Both the position numbers and the translations under genes were made by a program. The notes beneath the pieces were generated by a model. The model made no database searches. It was not told the origin of the DNA and saw nothing but the letters and a program-made list of their open reading frames with translations. A stretch of DNA of 21,783 nucleotides from UBA8752 sp002172485. Its GTDB lineage: Bacteria; Bacteroidota; Bacteroidia; Flavobacteriales_D; Sanyastnellaceae. This document shows, one piece after another, positions 15,149-21,783 of this stretch; position 1 is the stretch's first letter; each line of letters begins with the position of its first letter. The stretch covers positions 1 to 21,783 of the forward strand of contig JBELJZ010000028.1 of assembly GCA_042089915.1 (NCBI GenBank), written 5' to 3'.

Positions 15149-16906
15149 ATGCACCGATCCCATACCTGCGGCGAACTCCGCCCCGACCACATCGGACAGA
15201 CCGTCACCCTCAGCGGCTGGGTCCAACGCGCCCGAGATCTGGGCGGCCTCACGTTCGTCGACCTGCGCGACCGCTACGGCATCACGCAGCTCGCCTTCAA
15301 CATGGACTCCAATGCCGACCTCTGTGGCCAGGCGCGCAAACTGGGCCGCGAATTCGTGGTCAAGGTCGTGGGCGAAGTCCGCGAGCGCGAGTCCAAGAAC
15401 CTCCAGATCCCGACCGGCGAAATCGAAATCGACGTCACCGAATTGACCATCCTCAACGCGGCCGACACGCCCCCGTTCACCATCGAGGACGACACCGATG
15501 GCGGCGACGACCTGCGGATGCAATACCGCTACCTTGACCTTCGCCGCGGGCCGGTCCAGCGCAACCTGTTCCTGCGCCACCGCATCAACATTGAGACCCG
15601 GAAGTACCTCGACAGCATCGATTTCATCGATGTCGAGACACCCGTCCTCATCAAGTCCACCCCGGAGGGTGCCCGCGATTTCGTGGTGCCCAGCCGCATG
15701 AATCCCGGCCAGTTCTACGCCCTGCCGCAGAGCCCGCAGACCTTCAAGCAGCTGCTGATGGTGAGCGGATTCGACAAGTACTACCAGATCGTCAAGTGCT
15801 TCCGCGACGAGGACCTGCGCGCCGACCGGCAGCCGGAATTCACCCAGGTGGACTGCGAGATGAGCTTCGTCGAGCAGGAGGACATCCTCAACACGTTTGA
15901 GGGCCTCGTTCGCCACCTCTTCCAGACGGTGCTCGACCGGGAGATCGGCGACTTCCCGCACATGACCTACGACGAGGCCATGGAAAAGTACGGCATCGAC
16001 AAGCCCGACCTCCGCTTTGGCATGGAGTTCCAGGACATGGCATCTGTCACACAGGGCATCGGCTTCAAAGTGTTCGATGACGCTGAAACCGTGCTCGGCA
16101 TCGTGGTGCCTGGCGCTGCGGAATACACCCGCAAGCAACTCGACGGCCTGACCGATTGGGTGAAGCGCCCACAAATCGGCGCCCGCGGCCTCGTGTACTG
16201 CAAGGTCAACGCCGACGGCAGCTTCAAATCCAGCGTCGACAAGTTCTACGACCAGGACGCCCTGGCGAAGTGGACCAGCCACACCGGCGCCCAGCCCGGC
16301 GACCTCATGCTCGTCCTCTGCGGCGGCCTCGACACCACCCGAAAGCAGCTCGCCGAACTCCGCCTGCACATGGGCTCCGAGCTCGGTCTGCGCGACCCGT
16401 TCGACTTCAAGCCGCTGTGGGTGGTCGACTTCCCGCTCCTCGAGTGGGACGAAGAGACCGAGCGCTACCACGCGATGCACCATCCGTTCACCTCGCCCAA
16501 GCCGGAGCACATGGACCTCATCGACTCCGATCCCGGAGCCGTGCGGGCCAACGCCTACGACATGGTCATCAACGGCGTCGAGATCGGGGGCGGCTCCATC
16601 CGAATCCACGACAAGGCCATCCAGGCCCGCATGTTCGATCTGCTCGGCTTCACGCCGGAGGAGGCCGAAGCCCAGTTCGGGTTCTTGATGAACGCCTTCC
16701 GCTACGGCGCCCCACCCCACGGCGGACTCGCCCTCGGATTTGACCGCCTCTGCTCCTTGCTCGGCGGTGTCAACACCATCCGCGACTTCATCGCTTTCCC
16801 CAAGAACAACCAAGGCCGCGACGTCATGATCGATGCCCCGAGCGCCATTCACCAAGAGCAGTACGATGAACTTTTCTTGGCGTCTACCACTTCCGACAAG
16901 GAATAA
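15149..16906 (+). CDS. aspS: Aspartyl-tRNA synthetase
   Basis: 585 residues, the standard bacterial AspRS length. It is a class II enzyme that charges tRNA-Asp. An N-terminal OB-fold anticodon-binding domain (SGWVQRARDLGGLTFVDLRD) is followed by the catalytic core. Class II motif 2 is at 218-233 (FRDEDLRADRQPEFTQ) and motif 3 at 526-534 (GLALGFDRL). The GAD-type insertion lies between, including GARGLVYCKVNADG. Leu31 in RDLGG matches what I recall of discriminating enzymes; non-discriminating ones usually have His. The start at 15149 gives the normal N-terminus; the frame stays open far upstream, but that is the antisense of pccB. Its TAA stop forms part of the next gene's putative promoter. 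Confidence 0.97.
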   Translation: MHRSHTCGELRPDHIGQTVTLSGWVQRARDLGGLTFVDLRDRYGITQLAFNMDSNADLCGQARKLGREFVVKVVGEVRERESKNLQIPTGEIEIDVTELTILNAADTPPFTIEDDTDGGDDLRMQYRYLDLRRGPVQRNLFLRHRINIETRKYLDSIDFIDVETPVLIKSTPEGARDFVVPSRMNPGQFYALPQSPQTFKQLLMVSGFDKYYQIVKCFRDEDLRADRQPEFTQVDCEMSFVEQEDILNTFEGLVRHLFQTVLDREIGDFPHMTYDEAMEKYGIDKPDLRFGMEFQDMASVTQGIGFKVFDDAETVLGIVVPGAAEYTRKQLDGLTDWVKRPQIGARGLVYCKVNADGSFKSSVDKFYDQDALAKWTSHTGAQPGDLMLVLCGGLDTTRKQLAELRLHMGSELGLRDPFDFKPLWVVDFPLLEWDEETERYHAMHHPFTSPKPEHMDLIDSDPGAVRANAYDMVINGVEIGGGSIRIHDKAIQARMFDLLGFTPEEAEAQFGFLMNAFRYGAPPHGGLALGFDRLCSLLGGVNTIRDFIAFPKNNQGRDVMIDAPSAIHQEQYDELFLASTTSDKE

Positions 16907-16911
16907 CTTTG
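16904..16911 (+). promoter_or_regulatory. Candidate -7 element for the bacilliredoxin gene (TAACTTTG), overlapping the aspS stop
   Basis: TAACTTTG is a perfect TAnnTTTG match. Its first three bases are the aspS TAA stop codon, and it ends 4 bases before the next gene's ATG at 16916. There is no room for a Shine-Dalgarno site in a transcript made from it. Confidence 0.55.
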
Positions 16912-16915
16912 CCCC

Positions 16916-17326
16916 ATGTATCCTGCTGAGATTGTCAACCCCATGAAGGCCGACCTCGTCGAGGCCGGTTTCTCCGAACTGCTCGACGCTGCCGCTGTCG
17001 ATTCCGCCCTCGCCGAGGACGGTACTTCCATCGTCGTGCTCAACAGCGTCTGCGGCTGTGCCGCCGGCTCCATGCGCCCCGGTGTGAAAGCCTCCCTCGA
17101 CCACGGCAAGCTGCCCGGCCGCCTTTACACCGCCTTCGCCGGTTTCGATGTCGAGGCCGTCGAGCGCGTCCGCAAGCACACCCTGCCGTACCCGCCGAGC
17201 AGCCCTTCCGTGGCCCTTTTCAAGGACGGCAAGCTGGTCCACATGGTGGAGCGCCACCACATCGAAGGCCGCACCGCCGACATGATCGCCACCCACTTGA
17301 AGGCGGCATACGACGAGTTTTGCTGA
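16916..17326 (+). CDS. Bacilliredoxin-like protein (BrxA/BrxB, YphP/YqiW family)
   Basis: 136 residues. It has the thioredoxin-like CGC active site (Cys46-Gly47-Cys48) in VLNSVCGCAAG, followed by RPGVK. It also has the family's LPYPPSSPSVALFKDGKLVHM segment, ERHHIEG, and a C-terminal Cys136. This is the DUF1094/YphP family. In Bacillus these proteins remove bacillithiol from protein mixed disulfides; whether this organism makes bacillithiol cannot be judged here. It is cytoplasmic, with no signal peptide. It lies 9 bases after aspS and 32 bases before trpS on the same strand. The start is fixed by the typical MYP N-terminus. Confidence 0.94.
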   Translation: MYPAEIVNPMKADLVEAGFSELLDAAAVDSALAEDGTSIVVLNSVCGCAAGSMRPGVKASLDHGKLPGRLYTAFAGFDVEAVERVRKHTLPYPPSSPSVALFKDGKLVHMVERHHIEGRTADMIATHLKAAYDEFC

Positions 17327-17358
17327 TCGGCCGCTGAAGACCGCATCCGAAGACGACC

Positions 17359-18333
17359 ATGGCCCGCATTTTGACCGGCATCCAAAGCACCGGCACGCCC
17401 CACCTGGGGAACGTGCTCGGCGCCATTCGTCCCGCCATCGAGTTGGCAGAGGACAACACCGACGAGTCATTCCTCTTCATCGCGGACCTACACAGCCTGA
17501 CCCAAATCAAGGACGGCACCGAACTGCGGGCCAACACGTACGCGGTCGCCGCCGCTTGGCTGGCCTGCGGGCTCGACACCGACCGCACCGTCTTCTACCG
17601 CCAGAGCGACGTGCCGCAGTGCACCGAGCTCGCCTGGTACTTGAGCTGCTTCTTCCCTTACAGCCGACTGACGCTGGCCCACAGCTTCAAGGACAAAGCG
17701 GATCGGCTCGAAGACGTCAACGCCGGCCTCTTCAGCTACCCGATGCTGATGGCGGCCGACATCCTCGCCTACGACGCCAATGAGGTCCCCGTCGGCAAAG
17801 ACCAGCTGCAGCACTTGGAGATGGCCCGCGACGTGGCCGGCCGGGTCAACCACAAGGTGGGCCGGGAAGTGCTGGTTGAACCGGAGGCCCAGACCAATGA
17901 AGCCACGATGTATGTGCCCGGGACGGATGGCGCCAAGATGTCCAAGTCCAAAGACAACATCCTCGATCCCTTCGCCGACGAAAAAGCGTTGAAGAAGGTG
18001 ATCAACAAGCAAATCGTCACGGACGCCACCCCCTTGGAAGAGCCCAAGGATCCGCAATCGTCTGTGGTCTACCAGCTGTACAAACTGGTCGCCTCCCCAG
18101 ACGATGCCAACGCCATGGCGAGCCAATTGATGGCGGGCGGTTACGGCTGGGGCCATGCCAAGAAAGAATTGCTCGGTGCCCTCATTGACGGGTTCGCCGA
18201 AGAGCGGGACACGTTCAACCGCTACATGGCCGACCTGCCGATGCTCGATGCCGAGCTGGCCAAGGGTGCCGCCAAAGCGCGCCTGGTGGCCGATGCCACG
18301 GTCGGCCGACTCCGCGCCGCCCTCGGTTACTAA
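17359..18333 (+). CDS. trpS: Tryptophanyl-tRNA synthetase
   Basis: 324 residues, normal for bacterial TrpRS, a class I enzyme charging tRNA-Trp. The HIGH-type signature is TGTPHLGN (11-18) within GIQSTGTPHLGNVLGAI, and the KMSKS loop is KMSKSKDN starting at 193. SYPMLMAADILAYDANEVPVG and the GKDQLQHLEMARD helix are also conserved. It follows the bacilliredoxin gene by 32 bases and is probably co-transcribed with it. No -7 element is evident directly before it. It converges on the small repeat gene, with 20 bases between the stops and no obvious terminator. Confidence 0.97.
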   Translation: MARILTGIQSTGTPHLGNVLGAIRPAIELAEDNTDESFLFIADLHSLTQIKDGTELRANTYAVAAAWLACGLDTDRTVFYRQSDVPQCTELAWYLSCFFPYSRLTLAHSFKDKADRLEDVNAGLFSYPMLMAADILAYDANEVPVGKDQLQHLEMARDVAGRVNHKVGREVLVEPEAQTNEATMYVPGTDGAKMSKSKDNILDPFADEKALKKVINKQIVTDATPLEEPKDPQSSVVYQLYKLVASPDDANAMASQLMAGGYGWGHAKKELLGALIDGFAEERDTFNRYMADLPMLDAELAKGAAKARLVADATVGRLRAALGY

Positions 18334-18353
18334 GTCCTGTTGACCTCAGCGCC

Positions 18354-18701
18354 TCAATACAGGAGGTGCTGCTTGGATGTGTTCTTCCACCCCGCACGGC
18401 TTTCGTAGTCCACGAAGAAAATCTTGAGGTCCGCCCTCGACGCGTAGTCGACGAAGTAAATCTTCTTGTCGGCGCGGCTCTCGTACTTCACGAAAAACCA
18501 ATGGCCCTCGTTGCCCTCCGCCCGACTTTCGTAGTCCTCCTTGTAGACGAGGAGGTCGGCTTGGGATTCGTAGTCCACCACGAACACCTTCACGTCCGCA
18601 CGCGATTCGTAATCGACCGAGAAGATCTTTTGGGCGGAGGTGGATTCAGCCGAGAAGGTCAATGAAACCAAGGCAAGCAGGGGCAGGATAAGCGGGCGCA
18701 T
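18354..18701 (-). CDS. Small secreted protein of six YESRAD-type repeats
   Basis: 115 residues. A signal peptide (1-23, cleaved after TSA) is followed by six repeats of about 12 residues, each a beta-strand-like hydrophobic run ending in YESRAD or a close variant: FSVDYESRAD, FVVDYESQAD, YKEDYESRAE, FVKYESRAD, FVDYASRAD and FVDYESRAG. A GNEGH insert falls between repeats three and four, and a short Lys-rich tail ends the protein. I recall this pattern from small Bacteroidota proteins annotated as DUF6150, but could not check. The regular period suggests a closed beta structure; the function is unknown. The start at 18701 was chosen for the signal peptide (the frame is open to 18758). It is divergent from the DUF4139 gene across 69 bases. 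Confidence 0.85.
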   Translation of the reverse strand: MRPLILPLLALVSLTFSAESTSAQKIFSVDYESRADVKVFVVDYESQADLLVYKEDYESRAEGNEGHWFFVKYESRADKKIYFVDYASRADLKIFFVDYESRAGWKNTSKQHLLY

Positions 18702-18770
18702 ATCCCCAAGTTCGGCATTTTTGGCACGGCGCTTGGAACGCAAGGGGTGGAAACCCAAACCTACGATTCC

Positions 18771-20711
18771 ATGCGTTCATTCACCCTCCTCCCCCTGATC
18801 ATGGCGGCCCTGGTCACCCTTCCCCTTCACGCCTCCGAAGACACCGAGAAGGAAGTCCGCCACGCCATTGACCACGTCACGGTGTACCGCCAAGGTGCAC
18901 AGATCAAGCGAACGACGACCACCGTCGTCCCAGCCGGTACGGCCACGCTGGTCTTCCCCGGCCTGCCCACGGCCATTGACCCCAGCCAGGTCCGCATCAC
19001 CGGCACGGGCGACTTCACCATCCTGTCGGTGACCCACCGCTACCACACGGACACACTCAGCGGTGCCGAAAGCCAGGCCGAGCGCGAACGGCTCCAGGTG
19101 GAGCGCAACAGCCTCTACCACGACATGCAGCAGGAGCAGCATTGGTACACCATCCTCGACAAGGAGGAACAACTGCTCGCATCGCACACCCAATTCACCG
19201 TCAAGGACAGCGGCGTGGATCTCACCCGCCTCATCGACGCCACCCGGTTCATGCGCGAACGCCGCATCGAACTTCTGCAGGAGCGGCAGGCCATCGACCA
19301 GCGCATCGGCGACATGCAAGCCTCGCTGACGAAGCTAGACCAGGCCATGGCCGCCCTTCCTCCGCTCCGCACGGAGACCCACCTCGAAATCATGATCCAC
19401 ACCGAGGCCAGCGCCCAGACAAGCGGCGCCATCAGCTTTGGGTACTGGATGCAGAATGCCGGCTGGGACCCAGCCTACAACGCCCGCGTGGAGAGCGTGG
19501 CGGACCCGCTCAAACTCGAGAGCATCGCCCTCGTGCGCCAGCAGACCGGCGAGGATTGGGACCGGGTCAACCTGAGCGTGTCCACCGGCACACCCAACCG
19601 CAACCGGTCCAAGCCCAACCTCTCCCCCTGGTTCCTGCACGCCAATCACCACGGCGCCCGGGGTGCCGCCGCCTCCACCGCGGCCGCGGCCAACCAGTGG
19701 CTGAAGACCCAACCCTACAACCCCGCCGTCCGCCAGGTCCGCGGCCAGCTGTACGACGCCCAAGGGCAGCCGCTCATCGGCGCCACGGTCAGCGTGCCCG
19801 GAGGCCGCTCCGTGGTCACCGACGTCAACGGCTTCTACATGATCGACGTGCCGCAGAACGCCCGCAACATCAGCTACCAGAGCATCGGCATGGTGGCCGA
19901 GAACATCAACATCTCCAACTGCGTGATGGACGTGGCCCTCGCCCCCGCCGTCGAAGTGCTCGACGAAGTGGTGATGTCCGGCTATGCCATCGCGGAAGAG
20001 GAGGTCGAGCGGGGATCCCTGTTCGGCAGCCGCCGGGAGCGCCTCGCCGAACGGGCTGCACAGGCCTTCGATTACGCCGCCGTCACCGTCCAGTCCACGC
20101 CCACCCAGACGCGTTTCGACATCGACGCCAAATACAGCATTGCCTCGGACGGCGTGGTCCAATCCGTCCGCATCAAGAACATGGAGGTCCCTGCTGAATT
20201 CCTGTACGAGGCCACGCCCAAGCTGGACGCCCAGGCCTACCTCATGGCCCACGTCCTCGATTGGGAGGAGCTCGATTTGATCAGTGGCCGACTGCGCATC
20301 TACTTCGAGGACGACTTCGTGGGCGAAAGCTCGTTGGCGTTGAACCTCGCGTCCGACACGTTGAGCCTGTCCCTCGGGCCAGATCCCGCCATCCAAGTCC
20401 GCCGCAAGCTCGAAGGCCACGACAACAAGACCAACGTCATCACCGGCAAAAGCGAGCTGAAGCGGGAGTGGGAAATCACGGTGGACAACCGCAAATCCCA
20501 GCCCATCCGCATCATCATCGACGACCAACTCCCGCTGTCCAACGACGAGGACGTGGTGGTCAAGGCGGAGGCGCTTGGGGGAGGCAAACTCGACAAGGAC
20601 ACCGGCCGGGTCGAATGGGACCTCATCGTCAAACCCGGCGAACGCGAGGGCCTTCGGTTCAAATACAGTGTTCAGGCCCCCCGCGAAACGCCCATCCGCT
20701 TAGACAGCTGA
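18771..20711 (+). CDS. Secreted DUF4139 (mucoidy inhibitor MuiA-like) protein with internal carboxypeptidase-regulatory/SusC-like segment
   Basis: 646 residues. Signal peptide at 1-20 (LPLHAS). A DUF4140-like N-terminal domain (HVTVYRQGAQIKRTTTT, then GLPTAIDPSQVRI) is followed by a Glu/Gln/Arg-rich coiled coil at about 95-195. The DUF4139 region begins near 219 (GAISFGYWMQNAGWDPAYNARV) and resumes near 455. It is interrupted at about 323-406 by a carboxypeptidase-regulatory-like domain (VRGQLYDAQGQPLIGATVSV, then TDVNGFYMIDVP) ending in LDEVVMSGYA, almost the SusC/RagA plug signature. No barrel follows. The family's role is unknown; MuiA-type proteins were named for an effect on mucoid growth. 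The start at 18771 was preferred over 18747 because the signal peptide begins there. Confidence 0.88.
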   Translation: MRSFTLLPLIMAALVTLPLHASEDTEKEVRHAIDHVTVYRQGAQIKRTTTTVVPAGTATLVFPGLPTAIDPSQVRITGTGDFTILSVTHRYHTDTLSGAESQAERERLQVERNSLYHDMQQEQHWYTILDKEEQLLASHTQFTVKDSGVDLTRLIDATRFMRERRIELLQERQAIDQRIGDMQASLTKLDQAMAALPPLRTETHLEIMIHTEASAQTSGAISFGYWMQNAGWDPAYNARVESVADPLKLESIALVRQQTGEDWDRVNLSVSTGTPNRNRSKPNLSPWFLHANHHGARGAAASTAAAANQWLKTQPYNPAVRQVRGQLYDAQGQPLIGATVSVPGGRSVVTDVNGFYMIDVPQNARNISYQSIGMVAENINISNCVMDVALAPAVEVLDEVVMSGYAIAEEEVERGSLFGSRRERLAERAAQAFDYAAVTVQSTPTQTRFDIDAKYSIASDGVVQSVRIKNMEVPAEFLYEATPKLDAQAYLMAHVLDWEELDLISGRLRIYFEDDFVGESSLALNLASDTLSLSLGPDPAIQVRRKLEGHDNKTNVITGKSELKREWEITVDNRKSQPIRIIIDDQLPLSNDEDVVVKAEALGGGKLDKDTGRVEWDLIVKPGEREGLRFKYSVQAPRETPIRLDS

Positions 20712-20735
20712 CCGCTTCCCTCCGATTCACCACAC

Positions 20736-20766
20736 AAAAAAGGCCCACCATCGAGGTGGGCCTTTT
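20736..20766. terminator. Bidirectional Rho-independent terminator between the DUF4139 and amidohydrolase genes
   Basis: The perfect 8-base arms GGCCCACC (20742-20749) and GGTGGGCC (20755-20762) flank the loop ATCGA. They are bracketed by six A and four T, so the hairpin serves both convergent genes. Confidence 0.92.
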
Positions 20767-20787
20767 CCTTGAAATGCAACGCTGCGC

Positions 20788-21783
20788 TCAACGGCCGTCT
20801 GCTGCACGCTGGGCGTCGTACTTGGCCTTGTACTTCTCGTACAGCTGGATCTGCTTGTTGTCGAGGACCACATCGCGTCCCTGCACCCAAGCGTGCTGGA
20901 CGTTGTTGCCCATCATATCGAGGGCGTCCCCGGCGGAAATGAACAGCGTGGCATCCTTGCCCGGCTCGAGGGAGCCGCAGACGTTGTCGATGCCGAGGAT
21001 GCGCGCCGTAGACAAGGTCAATGCCCGGACGGCCTGCTCGTACTCGAGGCCATAGGCCACGGCCGTACCGGCGTAAAACGGCAGATTGCGCGTGTTCATC
21101 TCGGGCATGCGGCCCTCGCCCTGCAAACAGTACTCGACCCCTTCGTCCTCGAGGAGCTTCGGCAACTTGTACGGCAGGTCAATGTCGTCCTCGGCAAAGC
21201 GCGGCACGGTGTGGGTCCGCTGGACCATGACGGCGATGCCATTCTCCCGCAGCGGGTCGGCCATCATCCAGCTGTCGGCGCCACCAACCAGCACCAACCG
21301 CTCGAGCTCCTGGGCCCGCTTGAACCGGATGACCTCGGCGATCTGCTTGGCGTCATTGGCATGGACGTACAACGTGGTGGCACCGGGAGCGGTGCGCTCG
21401 CCCGTTGCAAACAGCCCCTTCATGGCCTCCATCCGAAGGTCGCGCTTGGTCGGGGTGCCCGCAGCATAAGCCTCGGCCCGGGAGAAGAAATCCCGGATTT
21501 CGTGGAGCCGTTGGGCGTAGGTCTTGCGCTTGCGCAGCTGGGCCCGGCCATCCTCGAAGTGCTTGTGGTGGGTGGACGGCCAGTACAGGTGAATGCCATC
21601 GTCGGCCCGCACCACGGCGTCTTCCCAGTTCCAAGCGTCGAACTGCACCACGGAGCTGGACCCGCCGATGACCCCGCCACGCGGGGTGATCTGGCCCATG
21701 AGGACCCCATTGGTCCGCACGGTGGGCGTGATGTCGGACGCGGCGTTGTACGCGATGACACTGCGGACGTTGGGCTTGAACGT
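20788..21783 (-). CDS. Amidohydrolase family protein, 5' end off the window
   Basis: 331 residues of the C-terminal part are visible; the frame is open to the right edge (reading TFKPNVRSVIAYNAASDITP). It resembles the imidazolonepropionase/dihydroorotase-like amidohydrolases common in Bacteroidota. The segment TPTVRTNGVLMGQITPRGGVIGGSSSV, in two parts, is typical. So are YVHANDAKQIAEVI, LVLVGGADSW, QRTHTVPRF and the closing TARILGIDNVCGSLEPGKDATLF, which returns to the N-terminal beta-sandwich. The HxH metal site near the N-terminus lies outside the window, so activity cannot be assessed. Apparent starts inside the frame (such as the GTG at 21720) are not real starts, because conserved sequence continues upstream. 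The substrate is unknown, and these are often exported enzymes. Confidence 0.9.
   Translation of the reverse strand, partial: TFKPNVRSVIAYNAASDITPTVRTNGVLMGQITPRGGVIGGSSSVVQFDAWNWEDAVVRADDGIHLYWPSTHHKHFEDGRAQLRKRKTYAQRLHEIRDFFSRAEAYAAGTPTKRDLRMEAMKGLFATGERTAPGATTLYVHANDAKQIAEVIRFKRAQELERLVLVGGADSWMMADPLRENGIAVMVQRTHTVPRFAEDDIDLPYKLPKLLEDEGVEYCLQGEGRMPEMNTRNLPFYAGTAVAYGLEYEQAVRALTLSTARILGIDNVCGSLEPGKDATLFISAGDALDMMGNNVQHAWVQGRDVVLDNKQIQLYEKYKAKYDAQRAADGR

Noticed and set aside
15050..17470. 806-residue open frame on the minus strand opposite aspS
   Set aside because: It spans the antisense of aspS and the bacilliredoxin gene, has no recognisable domain, and conflicts with strongly conserved genes.
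19335..20528. 397-residue open frame opposite the DUF4139 gene
   Set aside because: It is Gly/Val/Asp/His-rich shadow composition without domain features; the plus-strand protein is a coherent family member.
1..21783. Defence island, prophage, transposon or other new multi-gene system
   Set aside because: All genes are housekeeping or ordinary envelope genes with uniform composition. I saw no integrase, transposase, terminal inverted repeats or tRNA attachment site.

Overview
This window is about 62% GC by eye and comes from a high-GC member of the Bacteroidota. I lean towards a Flavobacteriales-type environmental lineage, but the exact taxon is inference. Support comes from a surface protein with an N-terminal domain characteristic of the phylum, a DUF4286 gene coupled to rsmA, a TonB-dependent receptor, a DUF4139 protein carrying a carboxypeptidase-regulatory/SusC-like segment, a secreted YESRAD-repeat protein, and promoter -7 elements of the TAnnTTTG type with few Shine-Dalgarno sites. 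Two runs of exactly 100 N (915-1014 and 9799-9898) are scaffold gaps, so this is a draft assembly, possibly a metagenome bin.

Layout, left to right: a repeat-rich secreted surface protein (-, runs off the left edge); DUF4286 and rsmA (+); a secreted hypothetical protein (-); fbp and a TonB-dependent receptor (+); mfd (-, with a gap); truB and queA (+); a secreted thioredoxin-like protein and a propionyl-CoA carboxylase beta subunit (-); aspS, a bacilliredoxin-like gene and trpS (+); a six-repeat secreted protein (-); a DUF4139/MuiA-like secreted protein (+); and an amidohydrolase (-, runs off the right edge). Coding density is very high and no gene-free stretch exceeds 300 bases. The longest intergenic interval is about 114 bases. 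Convergent pairs are separated by 3 to 76 bases, and two of these junctions have clear bidirectional terminators.

Functionally this is mostly housekeeping. It covers translation and tRNA/rRNA modification (rsmA, truB, queA, aspS, trpS), transcription-coupled repair (mfd), gluconeogenesis (fbp) and propionyl-CoA metabolism (pccB). Envelope and secreted proteins typical of Bacteroidota are interspersed. I see no mobile element, CRISPR array, phage, toxin-antitoxin or defence island, and no convincing new multi-gene system. The points most worth a second look are the possible leaderless promoter architecture (TAnnTT[T/C]G ending 4-7 bases before several start codons, once sharing the aspS stop codon), the tandem repeats of the surface protein with an unresolved gap inside them, the SusC-like segment inside the DUF4139 protein, and the small YESRAD-repeat protein.
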